The translations under genes were made by a program, and so were the position numbers. DNA of 64,000 nucleotides from Filosporella fistucella (lineage: Eukaryota; Ascomycota; Leotiomycetes; Helotiales). Position 1 is the first letter of the stretch. The number at the start of each line of letters is the position of its first letter. The notes under the pieces were generated by a model. It did not search any database. It was not told the origin of the DNA and saw only the letters and a program-made list of their open reading frames with translations. This document shows, one piece after another, positions 1 through 12,201 of the stretch. Location of the stretch: contig JAQJZZ010000015.1 in assembly GCA_030077755.1 (NCBI GenBank), positions 1,550,001 to 1,614,000 of the forward strand, read 5' to 3'.

Positions 1-1161
1 AGGTTCAGGCCACCGTTCTTGAGGTCAAGGCCATTGAAGGGTTCGGCATGACTATTGATGTCATATTGTCTAATGGTATCCTCCGGGAAGGAGACCGAAT
101 AGTTCTCTGCGGTGTAGAAGGCGCGATTACCACAAACATTCGAGCACTGCTGACACCTGCACCACTGAAGGAACTGCGTCTCAAATCACAATACGTACAC
201 AATAAAGAGGTTAAAGCTGCTCTAGGTGTCAAGATCAGTGCGCCGAACCTCGAAGGTGCTATCGCTGGTTCCAGACTGATGGTTGTTGGTCCCGATGACG
301 ACGAATCCGATATCGAGGAAGAAGTTCTTTCTGATCTTGGTGCTCTCTTCAAGCGTGTCGAAAAGTCTGGTCGTGGTGTCACTGTACAAGCTTCAACTCT
401 AGGTTCACTCGAGGCTCTGTTGGATTTCTTGAAAGTGTCCAAAATTCCGGTTGCAAATGTCGGAATTGGTCCAGTCTACAAGAGAGATGTCATGAATTGT
501 GGAACCATGTTAGAAAAGAACAAGGAGTACGCAGTCATGCTATGTTTCGATGTCAAGATTGATAAAGATGCACAACTCTACGCTGATGAGCAGGGAATCA
601 AAATTTTCACTGCAGATATCATCTACCATCTGTTCGATGCATTCACCAAGCACATGGCCATCATCGCTGAGAAGAAGAAGGAAGAGTCGAAAATGGACGC
701 TGTTTTCCCCTGTGTCCTAAATCCTGTTTCTGTATTCAACAAGACTGGGCCGATCGTCGTTGGTGTGGATGTTGTTGAAGGCCAATTGAAATTACTCACT
801 CCCATTGCGGCAGTGAAGCAAAATCCAGTCACAGGAGTGAAAGAGATCGTCAAGATAGGCAGAGTGTAAGTGTTTTGAAACTTTTGGATTGTGATAAAGC
901 TAATTAGAACTTAGTACTGGCATCGAACGTGATCATAAGCAAATCCAGGTCTGTAAAAAGGGCCAGCCTTCCGTCGCCATCAAGATCGAGATGGGAGGTC
1001 ATCAGCCTACTTATGGACGACAACTTGAAGAAAAGGACGTACTTTATTCGTTGATATCTCGCAAGAGTATTGACGTTCTAAAAGAGTTCTACCGCTCTGA
1101 TGTCACGAATGATGAGTGGCTCCTTATCAAGAAGTTGAAGCCTCTTTTTGATATTCCATAG
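1..1161 (+). CDS. FUN12: Translation initiation factor eIF5B (FUN12), C-terminal part, cut by window edge
   Basis: The last 369 residues of the ribosomal subunit-joining GTPase eIF5B are visible. The frame is open from base 3, so the first ATG (48) is internal and the gene begins left of the window. The visible part covers the domain II beta-barrel ([24 protein letters not shown]), domain III ([15 protein letters not shown]) and domain IV, which in the family contacts eIF1A. The G domain lies outside the window. One intron at 866-914 (GTAAGT...TTAG) splits a Val codon; exon 2 (915-1161) ends KLKPLFDIP and stop TAG. Without splicing, the first exon would stop early at 867-869. Family assignment is very secure from the uninterrupted similarity to the eIF5B/IF2 C-terminus. 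Confidence 0.95.
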
Positions 1162-3881
<2,720 letters not shown>

Positions 3882-3982
3882 AGCTTGGAAGGGTAAATTA
3901 TTCCGTCGTTAGATTTGGTTTCTAGTCTAAAAGTTCTTCTAATCCGCCTGGTTCGACGAAGGTCCTCTGTCACATTATGTGT

Positions 3983-5534
3983 TTAGCCACTATGGTTGAT
4001 AACCCACTCCACATCGCAATTCCAACTTTCCTTGTCCTGTATCTTTACCATCTCATTCCACATCATCAGCATTTTGCGCCAATAACACATCTCAGCTGCC
4101 TGACTCAGATACCCGCCTTCCACTAGAACATCTCTTGTTCGTCCTGCGATCTCCTCTGCCACATCCGGATTGTTATCTAGATATTTGACAGTCTCTTCCA
4201 GATCTGACCAATCTGGCTTGACGAAGACAATATTTGCCAGAGAGCGGGGGTATGATATTGGCCAGGTGCGTTTATTGTATGGGACACGATTTGGTCGTAA
4301 TGGGAAGTTGTATACACGATGTGAGTAGGGTCGAACAGGGGTCCAGGGAAGTGAGAGCGATGAACTGAACATTGGGTCAAGGAGATGTGTTGTATGGGTC
4401 AAAGTATTCAGCGGAGGTGTGATGATAATTGAGCCGCATAATTGGTGAAACAGAGATCTTGTAGACAATTGACCAGTCTGTTCTCGTCAGAATCAGTATG
4501 TCCCGGAGTATCAAAAGCGGACAGAGCGCCTTACTTCAGCGTATAGTATATACTTGTACAGACACATATCTTCAATAGGGAGGTCATTGCTTTTGTCCTC
4601 GTTCCAAGCTTGTGCATTTGCCCATCTTTTATCTTTAACAGCAGACAATAAGTTTGATTTGAGTTCTGGATTCCAGTTTGGGCTAACAGAATCTGCCCCA
4701 CGCCATACTGCTCGGGGAACCTTACTCCTGAAGGGGACTTCTAGCTCAACTGTTCCAGCCTTCGCGAAAGATTGGTTAAGGGAGTCGAGATTCTCGAAAT
4801 TCCAGTGCCATGTGCTTGAAATTGGCATAAGCCAAGGCTTTCTCTGGTCTGGATTGCTATCGTCTTGGGAAAAGGACCAACAATTAGGGGTGGGGGTTTT
4901 GCTGAAACTCATCAAGAAGTGCGTGTTTGGTACTCTTGTTGGCGAAGATGAAATTGCTCGTTGGAGGGAATCTAGGACCGAGTCGGCTTGCTACGGAGGT
5001 CAATTCTACCCAGAATAGATTATGATATGTGCTACTGCATGGAACACTAAGGCCAAGCATGGTTATGGACATTAACCAGTAGTGAAAACGATCTTGTCAA
5101 CACCATGACAGACAAGAAATTTCTTACACTCAATTCATCATCGTGACGACCGGAACTAATGTAGATCTGAAGACTCAGTATGGATAATAGAAGAATGGCA
5201 AAAAGGGAGCGAGGACCTTGCCATTGTTTATTCTGCCCCGCAGACAGCTAGCAGAATCATCAGAGTGTTCCAAATTGAAACGGCCCTCGGCGACTGATTT
5301 ATCAATTGCATCAAACAGCCATGGAAAGTTGGCGATACATTGCTTTTCTGTCAGAGAGAGAGACGTGGCATGTTTGATGCGAGTTTCTTGTTGATCTTGA
5401 AGCTCTGGAGGATATATCTCTGGGGGTAATGCGGTATGCTGAAAATGCCAAGAGTAGTACGAAATAGAAAGAATGCAAATGAGGTAGAGAAAGTAATAGA
5501 CTGGTCTTGTGATAATCCATAAAATGACTTTCAT
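3983..5534 (-). CDS. Glycosyltransferase family 90 (CAP10-like), type II membrane protein
   Basis: Predicted Golgi glycosyltransferase of the GT90/CAP10 family, whose members transfer xylose or other sugars to glycans. Proposed exons (minus strand): 5534-5217, 5166-5128, 4990-4535, 4477-3983; 435 aa. An N-terminal anchor (about residues 4-27, ILWIITRPVYYFLYLICILS) follows a short cytosolic tail. The catalytic region has features typical of the family: KPWLMPISSTWHW, VPRAVWRGADSVSP, FHQLCGS and the late PDWSDLEE segment. The last intron (GTAAGG...AACAG) is clear. The first two are inferred from frame and family order; intron 1 has a weak GTCCTC donor and exon 2 encodes only 13 residues, so the N-terminal third is the uncertain part. 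Divergent from SEH1. Confidence 0.8.
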
Positions 5535-5884
5535 GTTCCTAAGTGATGTGAAAGCACATAGACATTGTCAACACCCGCAGCAGCTTTATTTGGGAGGGCA
5601 GTGGAGAAATAATATTACGGATCTCGGAACGGGAAAAAGGCAGGACCTTATCTTGAAGGCCGTACGAGTATACCAAAATAGTCTATAGTAGCAATATATC
5701 TTATCGTCTCATGCCACACTCGTGGGCCGGATGAAAAGAATTTGACGATGGATGAAAGAGAAGTTTGGATGAAAAGGAACCACTTTTCCCGAGTTCATCA
5801 GCCTTGTCTTGGCACGGGATAGCTCCGCCCAAAGCCGGGACAACCTCAATTGTCAATCTGACAGGACACTGCCACACCTACACA
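5535..5884. promoter_or_regulatory. Shared divergent promoter of GT90 gene and SEH1
   Basis: 350 bases separate the two start codons, which point away from each other, so both core promoters must lie here. No clear TATA box was recognised. An alternative in-frame SEH1 ATG at 5765 lies within it. Confidence 0.5.
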
Positions 5885-7196
5885 ATGTCGCCAATAATGG
5901 ATGACGATCCAATTGATGCCGAAGTCACGACTTTTGCCCTACTGCAGCATGGGCACAAAGATATGGTCGAGGCGACAGCATTCAATAGCTATGGAGATAG
6001 GTTCGCATCCAGCTCCGTAGACGGCAAGATCAAAGTGTATAATCGGCATAAAGATAAAACCTGGAGTATATGTGATACGTGGGGGGCACATACCGGAGAA
6101 GTCATACAAGTATGTTCTCCCGCATTTAATCGGATTCATCAAATATTTACGATGGCAGATTCAATGGCTCCCCCCAACCATTCATCCTAACCTTATTGCC
6201 TCCATAGGCACAGATGGCAAATTCAAGCTTTGGGTTGAGGATCCAACCAATGCTCCTTCGAAAGGCCGTCGCTTCAATTCTCAATCCAATAAACCAGTCT
6301 GCGAATTGCGCTCTCAATCTCGGGCGCCCTTCTGCTCGTTCTCCATAGTTCACAACCCGGAAACAAGACATACATACCTAGCGCTCATAAACCGAAATGC
6401 GGTTTTGACTATTTACGAAAACGAGGAACCAGAGAATCTAGAGAGCTGGGTGGAGCTTGATAGAGTAATTGTATGTGACAAGCCGGCGAGAGGAGAAGAG
6501 GCCAGTTTCAAGGTGGCCTTCGATCCGAATCTAGAGCCTTGCTACAAAGCAATTCGTCAGGGAGTGCCCAGAGACTCTCTGGCCGTCGTAGTAGCAAGCA
6601 TGAATCGAGCAAGTATATGGCGAACGAAGGAGATCTCCCATAGCGTCAGTCTCGGATCATCATCTACGAAAGAATTCTACCTAGCTGCCGAATTGAAGGG
6701 ACATAAAGGTTTGGTAAGGGACGTAACATGGGCCCCAGGAAATATCAGGGGATATGATGTCGTTGCTACTGCCTGCAAAGATGGGTATGTGAGAGTCTTT
6801 CAGATCACGACACCTGCAAAAGGAAGTCGAGAAGCTAGAAGTCGAGATTTTGCAAAGACCCCGGAGAAAGTAGTTGTTTCCCAGAGATCGGCAGAAAATG
6901 GAGTGAAAAATACACCCTCAGGTATTGGCGCTGAACTTGCTGGGGCACGTCCAGGTCTCAGTAGGACTCGATTGAATGAGAATTATATGCGAGAAGGGGA
7001 GGTATTGCATCGGGTTGAAGAGGTGTCCAAATTAGATGCTAACAAGACACCTGTTTGGAGGGTTGAATTTGATGCAGATGGCCAATTACTTGGCTCCACT
7101 GGGGATGATGGAAAACTGATGTTATGGAGGAGAACACCTTCTGGACTGTGGAGTAAAAGTTCCGAGCTTGCAATGACGAGAAGTGTTATCGGTTAA
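5885..7196 (+). CDS. SEH1: Nucleoporin SEH1, WD40 propeller protein
   Basis: Seh1 belongs to the Nup84/Nup107 Y-complex of the nuclear pore and to the SEA/GATOR complex that regulates TORC1 at the vacuole. Two exons, 5885-6109 and 6159-7196, give 420 aa; the 49-nt intron starts GTATGT. The N-terminus fits the family: HGHKDMVEATAFNSYGDRFASS, then WGAHTGEVIQIQWLPP and GTDGKFKLWVEDP. The last WD repeats are GHKGLVRDVTWAPG and TPVWRVEFDADGQLLGSTGDDG. The stretch between those two repeats (about residues 300-365) is a low-complexity insertion, so the protein is longer than yeast Seh1. The start at 5885 gives an acidic leader before the first blade; the upstream in-frame ATG at 5765 is the alternative. 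Confidence 0.88.
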
Positions 7197-7452
7197 GATC
7201 GAGACGTAGACACGATTTCTGGGTTTAGACCAGGTATACGAATCTGGCGTTATGGACTTATTGTCACACTTTCAAGATACCCTATTCAGTGAATTTAAGC
7301 CATTCAAAAACTGAGTCTCATTCTTATTAATCGTCAATTCAAGTTGCCCACACCTCGAACACACCCAATGCTATGTCCCAGTGCTAATACCCAATAACCC
7401 CCTAACCAATTCCAAATAACTCTCCAGAGTCGATAGGCACCATGCATTAGTT

Positions 7453-9489
7453 TCATTCAATCGTCTCTTCCACTAGAGCATCTAATAATTGTACGAAGTT
7501 AGGCAGCCTCCATTGCCAATTTCCGCTATCCCATCCAAAGGCATTACCATTCCTTCTCCACTTCTCCTCTAAAACTTTCTTTAGTTTTTCATCGCTACCT
7601 AGATTGGTACCTTCCTTCTCCATCCACAGCCTCTCTGCCTCTTCTTTGGCCTTCTTCACAACGACCTCGTCATCCTCGCACCTATACAAATCACACTTGG
7701 AGCACTCAGTGCAACCCCGACCGCCATTCGGCCGGAAGTGTTCACAAAAATGGCGATATCCCTCTCCATTGCCGATGTCTTTCCGACAGACATAACACAT
7801 CTGATAGCCACAAATGCACGTGAGTTTGTTGCAACCAGAAGACTTGACAAAAGAAGTATTGCATCGAGGGCAAGTCCGCTTTATAGCTAAGGACATTGCA
7901 AGCTCCACCTGTGTTCGTAGAGCCAACAGGGAAGATTCATGGCATATGTGAATGTCTGTCCATGCTTTCGAGCAAGATATGCAGGAGTGTCGGCCACAGC
8001 TCTTGCTCTTGCAGACAAATTTGAGGCCCATTCGTTTCCGCCGTACTCGAGTAACAGACGCATTGAAATGCGCAACCATAAAATCCCCAAACGATTGCCG
8101 GGACGAAAGAAGTACGAAAAGAAATGAGAATAGCAAAAAGACAGGTAAAAGGAAGGGTATCATTCCAACGCCTAAAATAAAAATCACAAAAGTATAAAGT
8201 GAGGAAGGTCCAATACGTTTCAACCTCCAGTTTCGCTGCGACTCCGGAAGATAAAGCTCGTCCACCTCAGCATAACTACAAAAGGGACACCGGATTAGGG
8301 GAAGTTGAGTTTTTAGCAAACTATCCTCAGCCAAACGTTCGTCAAACTTTAGCAGAATATCTTTCCCAGATTTATCTTCACCAAACGCTCGGCGGACGAG
8401 TTCTTGTGGTATGCAGCCCTGGCAGTCATCGGACATGGCGCCGACACATCGTAGTGTGCCACCTTCTAGATTGATGTTTCTCTGCCAGCCTTGCCCAAAA
8501 ACAGCCTCGTTGATTGAGTGACGCACACATTGAAAGCATACGAAATGACCGCCATCATCGCAAGCCGACAACTCCTCGAATGTGGTGGAGGTAAAGCAGC
8601 ATTCACAATCATGCAGAGCATTGTTTTCTTCGGCCTCCGTGTTGTTAAGCTCTAAAGCCAGCCTATGGTCCTTCGCTTCTCGATCATTTAAGGCCCGTTG
8701 TTTTATTGGCGCAATAAGTGATTCGTAAAGTTCGTCGTCCAACTCCGTTGAATCAGTAGGTTTCAAGGTTGGAATGATGGTGCCCTGGCCGCTTGACTGC
8801 CATATGACCAGGGGGTGGTGCTCCAATTCAAGAGAATTAACAGGTTTGCGTCTCAGGAATAGTGAGGATATTGAAAATCGCCACGACCTCGACGAAAGAG
8901 CAACAAGGGTTGGCCGGGCGAGGCTGTATGAGTGGTTGAACTCGGCCAAGACAGCATTTATAGTTGAGCGGGACAGCCCTTTGAATTCCTGATACGTAAT
9001 CGTCTTGACTGCCTTCTTGTAGATGGCACTTCTGAACTTTTCTTCTGTAGAGACGGGCCCCAGGGGGTTGGCCTTATCCATCCTCTCTGCCTTTCGCGAA
9101 GTTGTTTGTACGGCATCCTTGCCAGCGACCCTGTACCGACCGCGAACCCAAGTCATCTTGTTTTTTAATAAAGCCTCAGTGACGACAGCTAGTCTGGACT
9201 CCTCATCGAAGCTGGATAGCATCTCACGAAAGACCTCGACTTGGACATCGGGGAATATCTGCGCGAGTGCTGTGAGGCTGTTATTTAGCTCACGCAGGTC
9301 GGGATCTTCGGCATGCACAGGCTCTAAGTGGGTGTCTTCGTGAATGATCGGGTCTGCAGAGCCATCGTGTGCTGATATCGGTTCTGGCGAACTATTTATC
9401 GAGCTTGGTGAAGATTTAGAAGAGGAACGGCTTGATCGCCGTGGAGTCGTATGGCTCGATGTTTTGAGCAGCCCTGAAAGTGCCATCAT
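7453..9489 (-). CDS. RBR (RING-IBR-RING) E3 ubiquitin ligase with CUE-like domain, RNF216/TRIAD3-like
   Basis: A 678-aa single-exon gene for an RBR ubiquitin ligase, the class that passes ubiquitin through a catalytic Cys in RING2. From the N-terminus: a Ser-rich leader (1-60), a CUE-like ubiquitin-binding segment at about 67-112 (IFPDV near the start, ALL near the end), RING1 starting CECCFTSTTFEELSACDDGGH, IBR, and RING2 (CPRCNTSFVKSSGCNKLTC). The RING2 Cys in SSGCNKLTC is the expected thioester residue. A strongly hydrophobic double segment (LYTFVIFILGVGMIPFLLPV onward) is inserted between the first CxxC of the IBR (RCPFCSY) and its remaining Cys/His ligands (CKSKSCGRHSCISC). Convergent with SEH1. 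Substrates are unknown. Confidence 0.88.
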   Translation of the reverse strand: MMALSGLLKTSSHTTPRRSSRSSSKSSPSSINSSPEPISAHDGSADPIIHEDTHLEPVHAEDPDLRELNNSLTALAQIFPDVQVEVFREMLSSFDEESRLAVVTEALLKNKMTWVRGRYRVAGKDAVQTTSRKAERMDKANPLGPVSTEEKFRSAIYKKAVKTITYQEFKGLSRSTINAVLAEFNHSYSLARPTLVALSSRSWRFSISSLFLRRKPVNSLELEHHPLVIWQSSGQGTIIPTLKPTDSTELDDELYESLIAPIKQRALNDREAKDHRLALELNNTEAEENNALHDCECCFTSTTFEELSACDDGGHFVCFQCVRHSINEAVFGQGWQRNINLEGGTLRCVGAMSDDCQGCIPQELVRRAFGEDKSGKDILLKFDERLAEDSLLKTQLPLIRCPFCSYAEVDELYLPESQRNWRLKRIGPSSLYTFVIFILGVGMIPFLLPVFLLFSFLFVLLSSRQSFGDFMVAHFNASVTRVRRKRMGLKFVCKSKSCGRHSCISCSKAWTDIHICHESSLLALRTQVELAMSLAIKRTCPRCNTSFVKSSGCNKLTCICGYQMCYVCRKDIGNGEGYRHFCEHFRPNGGRGCTECSKCDLYRCEDDEVVVKKAKEEAERLWMEKEGTNLGSDEKLKKVLEEKWRRNGNAFGWDSGNWQWRLPNFVQLLDALVEETIE

Positions 9490-11131
9490 TATGGGCTGAG
9501 AATGTTGGGAAGTTCACATTGTTTTGGGAAAATTAGGTTGTAGTCGTTCGGAGGTTCGCCCTTTCCAGTGTGTATGAGTCCATAGGAGGGAGGGAAAGAA
9601 GGAGTGCGATTGTCTTGAGGGGACGGAGGGACAAGGACGGTCTTTGACTTTAACTCTGACTCTGATGACGGATGATAGACCGGCGTGAATGGGGTTTAGC
9701 TGGTTGTCTCTCCGAAGCACCGGCACACCATCATCCCGGTCCGGCATGAAAATCCCCACAATACGGAGGTAACGTACGGGGATTCTTCAACAACCTCTTT
9801 TGGAATAAAAATTAATTAAAATTTACATATTCGCAAGTCTGTGTGGCAGTTAGCAACTAGAGCTCACTGCTCGGTGATGTTACATTCAGTGGTCTCGGTG
9901 TTTGTAACTTCCTTATCGTACAAAAGCTCGAATATGGAGGTAGCAATCCTAGCATTTTCAGGGTTGCCTCTAAGTTCATTAATCGGTTGTAGCTATAACT
10001 AGGCCAAGAAACGGCGTCCAAAGACTTCATTCCTTTGTGGCTGTGCATCATTAGATTTTTAGAGACAATAATACCATCTCAAGTATTTGGTTTATTTTGC
10101 GAACGCTGGCAACAGTCTTTTCAGACTGACCTTTGCAATACCAAAATTGTACATTTTCTTCCCTTCCTCAACCACCCCTAATCTAGGCCAGAAACCGAGC
10201 ATGAATTATACTCTCGATCTATACGAATTTATTAAGAGCGTACTTCATTCAAAGGTGATTGAGTTTAGTTCCACCGCCGTCAGCTCTCAATGCTTCATCG
10301 AACTTCTCAAGCAGTTGAAACAGAGCCAAAAAGAATCATCCACCTAAGCAATTCTAACTCCTGTGATCGTAATTCATGTGAAGATCCTTCAGGAAGGCAT
10401 TGGCACTCATTTCATTCCTTCACAGGTCTTCGTCATGACGGAATTGTTCCAGCGTGAGTGTTGTTGATCATATTGAAGTTCTGAATATTGTATATCGTCA
10501 ACAATAATGACACGTAAAATGTGAGTAATGGAAAAAGCTAAATCAGATTGGACTATGCAAGATTGAGCTCAGTCGAGGCCATGGAACGAACCAAGACTTA
10601 ACAACAGAGTTTACACATCTCATCTTCACGGTCTTGACTGATAACGTGCTGCCTTCGCCATTCCATTGATCCTTCTCTCCGCGATGTCTCGTAACCCTGG
10701 CGATGAGTGGCAACCCATCTGGTCCCAGGAAGGCAGCGCTTTGATTGGGACGTGCATTCAAGAGTTCTCCGTTGGTATTGAACGCCATTCGAAATGGTTT
10801 CAGCTCAGTGGCATTGAATTTGTTTAAAGCCCCCCCCCCTCCCTCGCACACCCCCACCAAATGGAGACCAACGGCATAGTCACTAACGAGGCTGGTATTT
10901 TAAGTCTGTGCGATTGGGGTCAAAAAGCCCAAGGTGCACCCTATAGATATTATAAATATTGTGATATTTTATGAATTCCGTATAATATCTGGTTTATATA
11001 AGTACCACCTTTATATAAGATATTGTACCTAAGCTTAAATTTCTAGAGTTTGTAGTTACTTAATCGGATTTAATTGTCCTAGGGGATTTGGGGAGTTTAA
11101 GAGCCTAAAGAAAGGCGTATGGCGCACAGAC
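9490..11131. other. Intergenic, mostly featureless; poly-C tract and AT-rich island
   Basis: The left end is the RBR ligase promoter. Ten C residues in a row lie at 10830-10839. A strongly AT-rich island at about 10950-11050 contains two copies of TTTATATAAG 17 bases apart and may be a decayed repeat. A 105-codon minus-strand frame at 10543-10860 starts at the poly-C tract and is not supported by any family. No recognised gene. Confidence 0.5.
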
Positions 11132-11961
11132 TTAAAATATTGAGCTCGTAAGGGAAGTGTTCTGAAAGTCATCCCACAATGCCAGATCCCTTGCCACACC
11201 CTGGCAACCAACAAGCTCGCGGTAATCCTCGTAATTCTCGTCGATATCGAATCGATTCTTCGCAGTGAGGATTTCTGATTTTTTCTTCTTTGCAAGAGGC
11301 ACCTTGGGCGCCGACTCCCTGTCGTGATCCATTGATTCGTTATTTGACCCGCTATCCGACGAGTCGTCGAGGTCAGACTCGTTGTCAGACGAGGTGTCGC
11401 CATCAAGATCTTCGTTGGAATCGGCACGTAGCTGCGTATTTAAGTCTGCCCAAGAGTACGTAGTAGTCGATGAGAGGCACGTCGCGACTATCCACCATCA
11501 ATCTGTTGGATCTTGTTGTAGACTTTGTTACTTTGCCTTGGGATCTTGGCGACGGGAAGTTTGGAACTGGTCTTCCCCTCGCTATACCAGGTGGCATCAT
11601 ATGCCTTGGTGTTGAGTGGTGGGAGTGGTTGTCGCTTCGAAGTAGAAAAGTTTTGGATGTACGCGTTGGGAGCGTGTTGATGAACAAAAGCGAAGAGGAA
11701 GATATATACTAGGACTGATCGGGATAGTGAGTCGTTTTGCCACGTGAATAGGTTACGTTCTCGAAGTCGAAATTGAAGCGTCAAGTGTATATCCTTCTTT
11801 TTTCTACTTGGATTGAAATGGTAGGCACTTGAGCCAAGGTGACGCTCTGCTGGGGAAAAGGTAGAAATGTGGCCGAGGTGACGCTCCGCTAGGAAGATAG
11901 GAACGTTTCTGTAGTCAATGATTGATGCCGCTATAATGGATTGAGATCTATTGTTGGACAC
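11132..11961 (-). CDS. Orphan two-exon protein of unknown function (possibly decayed)
   Basis: Removing a 50-nt GT-AG intron (11495-11446, GTGGAT...GGGCAG) joins two frames into NKIQQIDDLNTQLRADSNED. The downstream exon (11445-11132) encodes an acidic Asp/Ser stretch, a Lys patch (PLAKKKKSE) and the end DDFQNTSLTSSIF. The upstream exon (11961-11496) contains a hydrophobic stretch (SVLVYIFLFAFVH), then SKRQPLPPLNTKAYDATWYS. Total 259 aa from the first ATG, but the N-terminal third carries a tandem duplication (AERHLG twice) and may be non-coding, with the true start further in. No family recognised. In-frame splicing, a typical intron length and natural composition of the C-terminal 170 residues argue for a real gene; conservation is unknown. 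Confidence 0.45.
11833..11910. repeat. Imperfect tandem duplication, about 39-nt unit, two copies
   Basis: GCCAAGGTGACGCTCTGCT at 11833 recurs as GCCGAGGTGACGCTCCGCT at 11872, and similarity extends into the following purine-rich bases. It lies in the 5' part of the orphan gene and gives AERHLG twice in its frame. Confidence 0.7.
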
Positions 11962-12201
11962 TGCTCGCTAATCAGAAAATAGACGTGCAATTGTGTCGAT
12001 GGGAATGATTTCGTGCAGAAGCAGTGCATCGAAGACAGGAAGGTAGAATAGAATAGAAATAGAAAGTAAAAGAAAAAAGAAATGGATAAAGACTTCATGA
12101 AAAACTTCCAAGGAAATGGCCTTCGGCTTGTCACTAGATTGTTTCCCACTGAACATCAGGTGAAAATAAAGGGCGAACCTTTTCCATTCATGTTGAAATG
12201 T

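Noticed and set aside
10543..10860. 105-codon minus-strand frame containing FNTNGELLNARPNQSAAFLG
   Set aside because: Partly protein-like, but it opens in a poly-G/C tract without an ATG and no exon could be joined to it.
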